Source of the DNA: Apostichopus japonicus
Lineage: Eukaryota > Echinodermata > Holothuroidea > Aspidochirotida > Stichopodidae
DNA: 64,000 nt
Direction: 5' to 3'
NCBI RefSeq assembly: GCF_037975245.1
Contig: NC_092561.1
Coordinates: forward strand, 12,337,001 to 12,401,000
The position numbers and the translations under genes are program-made. The notes below the pieces were generated by a model. The model had not been told where the DNA came from and searched no databases. It saw only the letters and a program-made list of their open reading frames with translations. Of the stretch, positions 27,001 to 39,558 are shown in pieces (position 1 is the first letter of the stretch; the number at the start of each line of letters is the position of its first letter).

Positions 27001-30000
27001 GTACCGCATATTCGATTGATCGGTAACGGACAATCGATTGATCGGTACCTTACATTCGATTGATCGGTACCGCACATTCGATTGATCGATAACGCACATT
27101 CGATTGATCGGTACCGAACATTCGATTTATCGATAACGCACATTCGATTGATCGGTACCGAACACTCGAATGATCGGTACCGCACAATCGATCGATCGGT
27201 ACCGCACATTCGATTGATCGGTACCGGATATTCGATTGATCGGTACCGAACATTCGACGGATCGGTACCGCACATTCGATTAATCGATATCTCACAATCG
27301 ATCGATCGGTACCGCAAGTTCGATTGATCGGTACCGGACATGCGATGGATCAAGAGCGCACATTCGAATAATCGATAACGCACATTCGTTCGTTTTACCG
27401 CACATTCGATTGATCGGTACGGCACAATCGATTGATCGATAACGCACATTCGATTGATCGGTACCGGACATTCGATTGATCGGTAACGCACATTCGATTG
27501 AGCGGTACCGCACATTCGATTAATCGATATCTCACATTCGATCGATCGGTACCGCACATTCGATTGATCGGTACCGCACATTCGATTGATTGGTACCGCA
27601 CAATCGATCGATCGGTACCGCAACATCGATTGATCGGTACCGAACAATTGACTGATCGGTACCGCACATTCCATCGATCGGTACCGAACATTCGATTCAT
27701 CGATAACGCACATTCGATTGATCGTTACCGAATATTCGATTGATCGGTACCGCACAATCCATCGATCGGTACCGCACATTCGATCGAGCTGTAGCGCACA
27801 TTCGATTGATTGGTACCGCACATTCGATTGATCGGTACCGCACATGCGATCGATCGGTACCGCACATTCGATTGATCGATACCGCACATTCGATAGATCG
27901 GTACCGCACATTCGATTGATCGGTACCGCACAATCGATCGATCGGTACCGCACATTCGATAGATCGGTACCGAACTTTCGATTGATTAGTACCGCACATT
28001 CGATTGATCGGTATCGTACAATCGCTTGATCGATCGGTACCGAACATTCGATTGATCGGTACAGGACATTCGATCGATCGGTACCGCACATTCGATCGAT
28101 CGATAACGCACATTCGATTGATCGGTACCGAACATTCGATTGGTCGATAACGCACATTCGATTGATCGGTACCGGACATTCGATTGATCGGTACCGCACA
28201 TTCGATCGATCGATAACGCACATTCGATTGATCGGTACCGAACATTCGATTGGTCGATAACGCACATTCGATTGATCGGTACCGAACATTCGATTGATCG
28301 GTACCGCACAATCCATCGATCGGTACCGCACATTCGATTGAGCTGTAACGCACATTCGTTTGATTGGTTCCGCACATTCGTTTGATCGGTACCGCACATG
28401 CGATTGATCGGTACCGCACTTTCGATAGATCGATACCGCACATTCGATTTATCGATACCAAACATTCGATAGATCGGTACGGTACATTCGATTGATCGGT
28501 ACTTCACATTCGATCGATCGGTACCGCACATTCGATCGATCGATACCGCATATTCGATTGATCGGTAACGCACATTCGATTTATCGATAACGCACATTCG
28601 ATTGATCGGTACCGAACAATCGATTGATCGGTACCGCATATTTGTTTTATCGGTACCGCATTTTCGATTAATCGATACCGCACATTCGTTCCGTCGGTAT
28701 CGCACATTCGATTGATCGGTACCGCACATTCGATTAATCGATATCTCACAATCGATCGATCGGTACCGCACATTCGATTGATTGGTACCGCACAATCGGT
28801 CGATCGGTACTGCAACTTCGATTGGTCGGTACCGCACATTCGATTGATCGGTACCGCAAAATCCATCGATCGGTACCGAACATTCGATTGATCGATCGGT
28901 ACCGCACATTCGATTGATCGGTACCGAACATTCGATTGATCGGTACCGCGCAATCGATCGATCGATACCGCACATTCGATTGATCTGTAACGCATATTCG
29001 AATGATTGGTACCGCACAATCGATCGATCGGTACCGCATATTCGATAGATCGGTAACGCACATTCGATTGATCGGTACCGCACAATCGATCGATCGCTTT
29101 CCGCACATTCGATAGATCGGTACCTAACATTCGATTGATTAGTACCGCACAATCGATTGATCGGTATCACACATTCGATTGATCGGTACCGAACATTCGA
29201 TTTATCGATACCGCACATTCGTTCCGTCGGTATCGCACATTCGATTGATCTGTACCGCAGATTCGATTGATCAGTACCGAACATTCGATTGATTGGTACC
29301 GGACATTCGATTGATCGGTACCGCACATTCGATTAATCGATATCTCACAATCGATCGATCGGTACCGCACATTCGATTGATCGGTACCGCACATTCGATT
29401 GATCGGTACCGCACAATCCATCGATCGGTACCGAACATTCGATTGATCGATAACGCACATTCGATGGATCGGTAGCGCACATTCGATTGATCGGTACCCA
29501 ACATTCGATTGATCGGTACCGCACATTCGATCGATCGATACCGCCGATTCGATTGATCTGTAACACACAGTCGATTGATCGGTACCGCAAAATCGATCGA
29601 TCGGTACCGCACATTCGATAGATCGGTACCGAACATTCGAATGATTAGTACCGCACAATCGATCGATCGGTACCGCACATTCGATAGATTGGTACCGCAC
29701 ATTCGTTTGATCGGTACCGCACATGCGATTGATCGGTCCCGCTCATTCGATTGATCGATACCGCACATTCGATTTATCGATACCAAACATTCGATAGATC
29801 GGTACGGTACATTCGATTGATCGGGACTTCACATTCGATCGATCGGTACCGCATATTCGATCGATCGATACCGCACATTCGATTGATCGGTAACGCACAT
29901 TCGATTGATCGTTACCGCAAATTCGATCGATCGGTACCGCACATGCGATTGATCGGTACCGAACATTCGATTCATCGTTGCCGCACAATCGATCGATCGG

Positions 30001-33000
30001 TATCGCACATTCGATTGATCGGTACCGCACATTCGTTTTATCGGTACCGCACATTCGATTAATCGATACCGCACATTCCTTCCGTCGGTATCGCACATTC
30101 GATTGATCTTTACCGCACATTCGATTGATCGGTACCGCAAGTTCGATTGATCGGTACCGCACATTCGATGGATCGGTAGCGCTCATTCGAATTATCGATA
30201 ACGCACATTCGTTCGTTTTACCGCACATTTGATTGATCGGTACTTCACAATCGATTGATCGATAACGCACATTCGATTGATCGATACCGCACATTCAATT
30301 TATCGATACCAAACATTCGATAGATCGGTACGGTACATTCGATTGATCGGTACTTCACATTCGATCGATCGGTACCGCACATTCGATCGATCGATACCGC
30401 ACATTCGATTGATCGGTACCGAACATTCGATTGATCGGTAATGCACATTCGAATGATCGGTAGCGCACATTCGATTGATCGATACCGCACATTCCATTTA
30501 TCGATACCGCACATTCGACTGAACGGTACGGCACATTCGATTGATCGGTACGGCACACTCGATTGATCGGTACTGCACATTCGATTGATCGGTACCGCAC
30601 ATTCGATTGATCGGTACCGGACATACGATTGATCGGTACCGAACATTCGACGGATCGGTACCGCACATTCGATTAATCGATATCTCACTATTGATCGATC
30701 GATACCGGACATTCGATTGATCGGTACCGCACATTCGATTGATCGGTACCGCCTATGCGATGGATCGGTAGCGCACATTCGAATAATCGATAACGAATAG
30801 TCGTTCGTTTTACCGCACATTCGATATGAACGGTACGGCACATTCGATTGATTGGTCCCGAACATTCGATTGATCGGTACCGGACATTCGATTGATCGGT
30901 ACCGAACATTCGACGGATCGGTACCGCACATTCGATTAATCGATATCTCACTATCGATCGATCGGTACCGGACATTCGATTGATCGGTACCGCACATTCG
31001 ATTGATCGGTACCGCCTATGCGATGGATCGGTAGCGCACATTCGAATAATCGATAACGAATAGTCGTTCGTTTTACCGCACATTGGATTGAACGGTACGG
31101 CACAATCGATTGATCGATAACGCACATTCGATTAATCGATATCTCACAATCGATCGATCGGTACTGAACATTCGATTGATCGGTACCGCACATTCGATTA
31201 ATCGGTACCGCACATTCGATTGATCTGTAACGCACATACGATTGATCGGTAACGCACAATCTATTGATCGGTACCGCACATTCGATAGATCGGTATCGAA
31301 CATTCGATACATCGGTACCGAACATTCGATTGATCGGTATCGCACAATCCATCGATCGGTACCGCACATTCGATTGATCGGTACCGCACATTCGATCGAT
31401 CGGTACCGCACATTCGATTGATCGATACCGCACGTTCGATTTATCGATACCAAACATTCGATAGATCGGTAGGGCACATTCGATTGATCGGTACGGCACA
31501 TTCGATCGATCTGTACCGCACATTCGATCGATCGATACCGCACATTCAATTGATCGGTAACGCACATTCGATTGATCGTTACCGCAAATTCGATTGATCG
31601 GTACCGCACACGCGAGATCGGTAGCGCACATTCGATTTATCGATAACGCACATTCGATTGATCGGTACCGAACATTCGATTGATCGGTACCGCACAATCG
31701 ATTGATCGGTACCGCACATTCGATTGATCGGTACCGCACATTCGTTTCATCGGTACCGCACATTCGATTGATCGATACCGTACATTCGTTCCGTAGGTAT
31801 CGTATATTCGATCGATCGGTACCGCACATGCGATGGATCGGTAGCGCACATTCGAATAATCGTTACCGCACATTCGTTCGTTTTACCGCACATTCGATTG
31901 ATCGGTACGGCACAATCGATTGATCGATAACGTACATTCGATTGATCGGTACCGGAATTTCGATTGATTGGTACCGCACATTCGATTGATCGGTACCGCA
32001 CATTCGATTAATCGATATCTCACAATCGATCGATCGGTACCGCACATTCGATTGATCGGTACCGCACATTCGATTGATCGGTACCGCACAATCCATCGAT
32101 CGGTACCGAACATTCGAATAATCGATAACGCACATTCGTTCGTTTTACCGCACATTCGATTGATCGGTATCGCAAAATCGATCGATCGGTACCGCACATT
32201 CGATAGATCGGTACCGCACATTCGATTGATCGGTACCGCACAATCGATCGATCGGTACCGCACATTCGATAGATCGGTACCGAACATTCGATTGATTAGT
32301 ACCGCACAATCGATCAATCGGTACCGCACAATCGATCGATCGGTACCGCACATTCGATTGATCGGTACCGTACATTCGATTGATCGGTACCACACATTCG
32401 ATTGATCGGTACCGAACATTCGATTGATCGATAACGCACATTCGATTGATCGGTACCGAACATTCGATTGATCGATAACGCACATTCGATTGATCGGTAC
32501 CGCACATTCGATTGATCGGTACCGAACATTCGATTGATCGATAACGCACATTCGATTGATCGGTACCGCACATTCGATTGATCGGTACCGCACAATCCAT
32601 CGATCGGTACCGCACATTCGATTGATCGGTACCGCACATTCGATTGATCGATACCGAACATTCGATTGATCGATTCCGCACATTCGATTGAGCTGTAACG
32701 CACATTCGATTGATTGGTACCGCACATTCGTTTGATCGGTACCGCACATGCGATTGATCGGTACCGCACATTCGATTGATCGATACCGCATCTTCCATTT
32801 ATCGATACCAAACATTTGATCGATCGATACCGCACATTCGATTGATCGTTACTGCAAATTCGATCGATCGGTACCGCACATGCGATTGATCGGTAGCGCA
32901 CATTCGATTGATTGGTACCGTACATTCGATTGATCGGTACCACACATTCGATTGATCGGTACCGAACATTCGATTGATCGATAACGCACATTCGATTGAT

Positions 33001-34162
33001 CGGTACCGAACATTCGATTGATCGATAACGCACATTCGATTGATCGGTACCGCACATTCGATTGATCGGTACCGAACATTCGATTGATCGATAACGCACA
33101 TTCGATTGATCGGTACCGCACATTCGATTGATCGGTACCGCACAATCCATCGATCGGTACCGCACATTCGATTGATCGGTACCGCACATTCGATTGATCG
33201 ATACCGAACATTCGATTGATCGATTCCGCACATTCGATTGAGCTGTAACGCACATTCGATTGATTGGTACCGCACATTCGTTTGATCGGTACCGCACATG
33301 CGATTGATCGGTACCGCACATTCGATTGATCGATACCGCATCTTCCATTTATCGATACCAAACATTTGATCGATCGATACCGCACATTCGATTGATCGTT
33401 ACTGCAAATTCGATCGATCGGTACCGCACATGCGATTGATCGGTAGCGCACATTCGATTGATTGGTACCGCTCATGCGATTGATCGGTAGCGCACATTCG
33501 ATTCATCGGTACCGCACAATCGATTGATCAGAACCGAACATTCGATTGATCGGTACCGCACATTCGATTGATCGATACCGCACAATCCATCGATCGGTAC
33601 CGAACATTCGATTGATCGATAACGCACATTCGATTGATCGATAACGCACATTCGATTGATCGGTACCGAACATTCGATTGATCGGTACCGCACATTCGAT
33701 CTATCGATACCGCACATTCGATTGATCTGTAACTCACATTCGATTGATCGGTACCGCAAAATCGATTGATCGGTACCGCACATTCGATAGATCGGTACCG
33801 CACATTCGATAGATCGGTAACGCACATTCGATTGATCGGTACCGCACAATCGATCGATAGGTACCGCACATTCGATAGATCGGTACCGAACATTCGATTG
33901 ATTAGTACCGCACAATCGATCGATCGGTACCGCATAATCGATCGATCGGTACCGCACATTCGATATGATCGTTACCGAACATTCGATTGATTAGTACCGC
34001 ACAATCGATCGATCGGTATCGCACATTCGATTGATCGGTACCACACATTCAATTGATCGGTACCGAACATTCGATTGATCGATAACGCACATTCGATTGA
34101 TCGGTACCGAACATTCGATTGATCGATAACGCACATTCGATTGATCGGTACCGAACATTCGA
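24022..34162 (+). repeat. 10-kb higher-order unit, copy B
   Basis: Tandem copy of 14153-24022. It carries two insertions relative to copy A: 44 bp (two monomers) near 27.1 kb and 174 bp near 32.08-32.25 kb. The 174 bp equals seven 22-bp monomers plus one 20-bp T-run variant, which is indeed present in the extra segment (about 32138). Homology to copy A ends near 34162. About 50 bp at the A/B join (24022-24075) is shared by both unit ends, as expected after unequal exchange. Confidence 0.85.
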
Positions 34163-35809
34163 TTGATCGGTACCGCACAATCCATCGATCGGTACCGCAC
34201 ATTCGATTGATCGGTACCGGACATTCGATTGATCGATACCGCACATTCGATTGATCGATTCCAAACATTCGATTGAGCTGTTACGCACATTCGATTGATC
34301 GGTACCGCACATTCGATTGATCGGTACCGCACAATCCATCGATCGATACCGCACATTCGATTGATCGGTACCGCACATTCGATTGATCGATACCGCACAT
34401 TCGATTTATCGATACCAAACATTTGATAGATCGGTACGGTACTTTCGATTGATCGGGACTTCACATTCGATCGATCGGTACCGCACATACGATCGATCGA
34501 TACCGCACATTCGATTGATCGGTACCGCACAATCGATCGATCGGTACCGCACATTCGATTGATCGGTACCGCACATTCGTTTTATCGGTACCGCACATTC
34601 GATTGATCGATACCGTACATTCGTTCCGTAGGTATCGTATATTCGATCGATCGGTACCGCACATGCGATGGATCGGTAGCGCACATTCGAATAATCGTTA
34701 CCGCACAATCGATTGATCGATAACGCACATTCGATTGATCGGTACCGGAATTTCGATTGATTGGTACCGCACATTCGATTGATCGGTACCGCATATTCGA
34801 TTAATCAATATCTCACAATCGATCGATCGGTACCGCACATTCGATTGATCGGTACCGCACATTCGATTGATCGGTACCGCAAAATCGATCGATCGGTACC
34901 GCACATTCGATTTATCGATAACGCACATTCGATTGATCGGTACTGCACATTCGATTGATCAATATCTCACAATCGATCGATCGGTACCGCACATTCGATT
35001 GTGCCGTACCGATCAATTGAATGTTCGGTACCGATCAATCGAATGTGCGGTACCGATCGATCGAATGTGCGGTATCGATCAATCGAATGTGCCGTTCCGA
35101 TCTATCGAGTGTTCGGTATCGATAAATCGAATGTGCGGTACCGATCAATCGAATTTGCGGTACCGATCAATCGAATGTGCGTTACCGATCAATCGAATGT
35201 GCATTATCGATCAATCGAATGTTCGGTAACGATCAATCGAATGTGCGGTACCGATCAATCGAATGTGCGGTACCGATCAATCGATTGTGAGATATCGATT
35301 AACCGAATGTGCGGTAGCGATCAATCGAATGTGCGGTACCGATCAATCGAATGTGCGGTACCGATCGATCGATTGTGCGGTACCGATCAATTGAATGTGC
35401 AGTACCGATCAATCGAATGTGCGGTAAAACGAACGAATGTGCGTTATCGATTATTCGAATGTGCGCTACCGATGCATCGCATGTGAGGAACCGATCAATC
35501 GAATGTGCGGTACCGATCAATCGAATGTGCGGTATCGATCGATCAAATGTGCGGTACCGATCGATCGAATGTGCCGTACCGATCAATCGAATGTGCGGTA
35601 CCGATCTATCGAATCTTTGGTATCGATAAATCGAATGTGCGGTATCGATCAATCGTATGTGCGGTACCGATCGATCGATTGTGAGATATCGATTAATCGA
35701 ATGTGCGGTACCGATCAATCGAATGTGAGGTACCGATCAATCGAATGGGCGTTATCGATCAATCGAATGTTCGGTACCGATCAATCGAATCTGTGGTACC
35801 GATCAATCG

Positions 35810-37033
35810 AATGTGCGGTACCAATCAATCGAATGTACGATACCGATCGATCGATTGTGCGTTACCGATCTATCGAATGTGCGGTACCGATCGATCGATT
35901 TTGCGGTACCGATCAATCGAATGTGCGGTAAAACGAACGAATGTGCGTTATCGATTATTCGAATGTTCGGTACCGATCGATGGATTGTACGGTACCGATC
36001 AATCGAATGTGCGGTACCGATCAATCGAATGTGCGGTACCGATCGATCGATTGTGAGATATCGATTAATCGAATGTGCGGTACCGATCAATCGAATGTGC
36101 GGTACCAATCAATCGAAATTCCGGTACCGATCAATCGATTGTGCGGTACCGATCAATTGAATGTGCCGTACCGATCATTCGAATGTGCGGTAAAACGAAC
36201 GAATGTGCGTTATCGATTATTCGAATGTGCGCTACCGACCCATCGCATGTGCGGTACCGATCAATCGAATGTGCGGTACCGATCGATCGATTGTGAGATA
36301 TCGATTAATCGAATGTCCGGTACCGATCAATCGATTGTACGGTACTGATCTATCGAATGTGAGGTACCGATCGATCGATTGTGCGGTACCGATCAATCGA
36401 ATGTGCGGTACCGATCAATCGAATGTGCGGTACCAATCAATCGAATGTACGATACCGATCGATCGATTGTGCGTTACCGATCTATCGAATGTGCGGTACC
36501 GATCGATCGATTTTGCGGTACCGATCAATCGAATGTGCGGTAAAACGAACGAATGTGCGTTATCGATTATTCGAATGTTCGGTACCGATCGATGGATTGT
36601 ACGGTACCGATCAATCGAATGTGCGGTACCGATCAATCGAATGTGCGGTACCGATCGATCGATTGTGAGATATCGATTAATCGAATGTGCGGTACCGATC
36701 AATCGAATGTGCGGTACCAATCAATCGAAATTCCGGTACCGATCAATCGATTGTGCGGTACCGATCAATTGAATGTGCCGTACCGATCATTCGAATGTGC
36801 GGTAAAACTAACGAATGTGCGTTATCGATTATTCGAATGTGCGCTACCGACCCATCGCATGTGCGGTACCGATCAATCGAATGTGCGGTACCGATCGATC
36901 GATTGTGAGATATCGATTAATCGAATGTCCGGTACCGATCAATCGATTGTACGGTACTGATCTATCGAATGTGAGGTACCGATCGATCGATTGTGCGGTA
37001 CCGATCAATCGAATGTGCGGTACCGATCGATCG
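35810..37033 (-). repeat. 612-bp tandem duplication within the inverted block
   Basis: Two units of 612 bp start near 35810 and 36422. Matching landmarks are CCAATCAATCG at 35821 and 36433 and GTAAAACGAACG at about 35930 and 36542; the next unit has GTAAAACTAACG at about 36803. Similar sequence returns near 37690. The length is not a multiple of 22 because each unit contains shortened T-run variants. Confidence 0.8.
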
Positions 37034-37340
37034 AATTTGCGGTAACGATCAATCGAATGTGCGTTACCGATCAATCGAATGTGCGGTATCGATCGATCGA
37101 ATTTGCGGTACCGATCGATCGATTGTGAGATATCGATTAATCGAATGTCCGGTACCGATCAATCGATTGTACGGTACTGATCTATCGAATGTGAGGTACC
37201 GATCGATCGATTGTGCGGTACCGATCAATCGAATGTGCGGTACCGATCAATCGAATTTGCGGTAACGATCAATCGAATGTGCGTTACCGATCAATCGAAT
37301 GTGCGGTATCGATCGATCGAATTTGCGGTACCGATCGATC
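36901..37340 (-). repeat. 220-bp tandem duplication (10 monomers)
   Basis: The run beginning GATTGTGAGATATCG at 36901 repeats from 37121, an offset of exactly 220 bp. Shared variants include GTCCGGTACC, GTACGGTACTG and GTGAGGTACC in the same order. Confidence 0.75.
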
Positions 37341-39360
37341 GAATGTGAAGTCCCGATCAATCGAATGTACCGTACCGATCAATCAAATGTTTGGTATCGA
37401 TAAATGGAAGATGCGGTATCGATCAATCGAATGTGCGGTACCGATCAATCGCATGTGCGGTACCGATCAAACGAATGTGCGGTACCAATCAATCGAATGT
37501 GCGTTACAGCTCAATCGAATGTGCGGAATCGATCAATCGAATGTTCGGTATCGATCAATCGAATGTGCGGTACCGATCAATCGAATGTGCGGTACCGATC
37601 GATCGATTGTGCGGTACCGATCAATAGAATGTGCGTTACCGATCTATCGAATGTGCGGTACCGATCGATCGATTTTGCGGTACCGATCAATCGAATGTGC
37701 GGTAAAACGAACGAATGTGCGTTATCGATTATTCGAATGTTCGGTACCGATCGATGGATTGTACGGTACCGATCAATCGAATGTGCGGTACCGATCAATC
37801 GAATGTGCGGAACCGATCGATCGATTGTGAGATATCGATTAATCGAATGTGCGGTACCGATCAATCGAATGTGCGGTACCAATCAATCGAAATTCCGGTA
37901 CCGATCAATCGATTGTGCGGTACCGATCAATTGAATGTGCCGTACCGATCATTCGAATGTGCGGTAAAACGAACGAATGTGCGTTATCGATTATTCGAAT
38001 GTGCGCTACCGATCCATCGCATATGCGGTACCGATCAATCGAATTTGCGGTACCGATCAATCGAATGTGCGGTATCGATCGATCGAATGTGCGGTATCGA
38101 TCGATCGAATGTGCGGTACCGATCGATCGATTGTGCGGTACCGATCAATCGAATGTGCGGTACCGATAAATCGAATGTGTGGTACCGATCAATCGAATGT
38201 ACGGTACCGATCAATCGAATGTGCGATACCGATCGATCGATTGTGCGGTACCGATCAATCGAATGTTCGGTACCGATCATATCGAATGTGCGGTACCGAT
38301 CGATCAATTGTGCGGTACCGATCGATCGATTGTGCGGTACTAATCAATCGAATGTTCGGTACCGATCTATCGAATGTGCGGTACCTATCGATCGATTGTG
38401 CGGTACCGATCAATCGAATGTGCGTTACCGATCTATCGAATGTGCGGTACCGATCGATCGATTATGCGGTACCGATCAATCGAATGTGAGTTACAGATCA
38501 ATCGAATGTGCGGTATCGATCGATCGAATGTGCGGTACCGATCAATCGAATGTTCGGTACCGATCAATCGAATGTGCGTTATCGATCAATCGAATGTGCG
38601 TTATCGATCAATCGAATGTTCGGTACCGTGCGATGGATTGTGCGGTACCGATCAATCGAATGTGCGGTACCGATCAATCGAATGTTCGGTTCCGATCAAT
38701 CGATTGTGCGTTACCGATGAATCGAATGTTCGGTACCGATCAATCTCATGTGCGTTATCGATAAATCGAATGTGCGCTACCGATCAATCGCATGTGCGGT
38801 ACCGATCGATCGAATTTGCGGTAACGATCAATCGAATGTGCGTTACCGATCAATCGAATGTGCGGTATCGATCGATCGAATTTGCGGTACCGATCGATCG
38901 AATGTGAAGTCCCGATCAATCGAATGTACCGTACCGATCAATCAAATGTTTGGTATCGATAAATGGAAGATGCGGTATCGATCAATCGAATGTGCGGTAC
39001 CGATCAATCGCATGTGCGGTACCGATCAAACGAATGTGCGGTACCAATCAATCGAATGTGCGTTACAGCTCAATCGAATGTGCGGAATCGATCAATCGAA
39101 TGTTCGGTACCGATCAATCGAATGTGCGGTACCGATCAATCGAATGTACGGTACCGATCAATCGAATGTGCGGTACCGATCGATCGATTGTGCGGTACCG
39201 ATTGATCGATTGTGCGGTACTAATCAATCGAATGTTCGGTACCGATCTATCGAATGTGCGGTACCGATCGATCGATTGTGCGGTACCGGTCGCGAACATT
39301 CGATTGATCGATAACGCATATTCGATTGATCGGTACCGAACATTCGATTGATCTGTACCG

Positions 39361-39558
39361 CACAATCGATCGATCGGTACCGCACATTCGATTAATCGGT
39401 ACCGGACATTCGATTGATCGGTACCGCACAATCGATCGATCGGTACCGCACATTCGATTAATCGGTACCGGACATTCGATTGATCGGTACCGCACAATCG
39501 ATCGATCGGTACCGCACATTCGATTAATCGGTACCGGACATTCGATTGATCGGTACCG
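39361..39558 (+). repeat. Homogeneous 66-bp trimer, three perfect copies
   Basis: A three-monomer unit (CACAATCGATCGATCGG..., then ATTAATCGGTACCGG..., then a consensus monomer) starts at 39361, 39427 and 39493 with no visible difference between copies. It lies about 70 bp from the right edge of the inverted block. Related trimers continue less regularly to about 39.8 kb and again near 40.1 kb. Confidence 0.8.

Larger units (their letters stand above)
11211..34998 (+). repeat. 22-bp satellite array, second block
   Basis: Same monomer and orientation as the first block. It contains the 10-kb tandem duplication and most of the clear higher-order modules. The longest minus-strand open frame of the window (16934-18484, 516 codons) lies here; it is a pure 22-residue repeat built from MCGTDQS, NVRYRSI and ECAVPINR. 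The block ends where the array turns over near 34996-35000. Confidence 0.97.
34999..39288 (-). repeat. 22-bp satellite array, inverted block
   Basis: Here the monomer is read on the minus strand: the plus strand shows AATGTG followed by CGGTACCGATCAATCG. The left switch is at 34996-35000, where CGATT belongs to both orientations (ACATTCGATT then GTGCCGTACC). The right switch is at about 39281-39291 in CGGTACCGGTCGCGAACATT, next to the palindrome CGGTACCG. The block is about 4.29 kb, roughly 195 monomers. All plus-strand open frames here encode the peptide repeat seen on the minus strand elsewhere, which confirms the turn-over. Confidence 0.93.
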
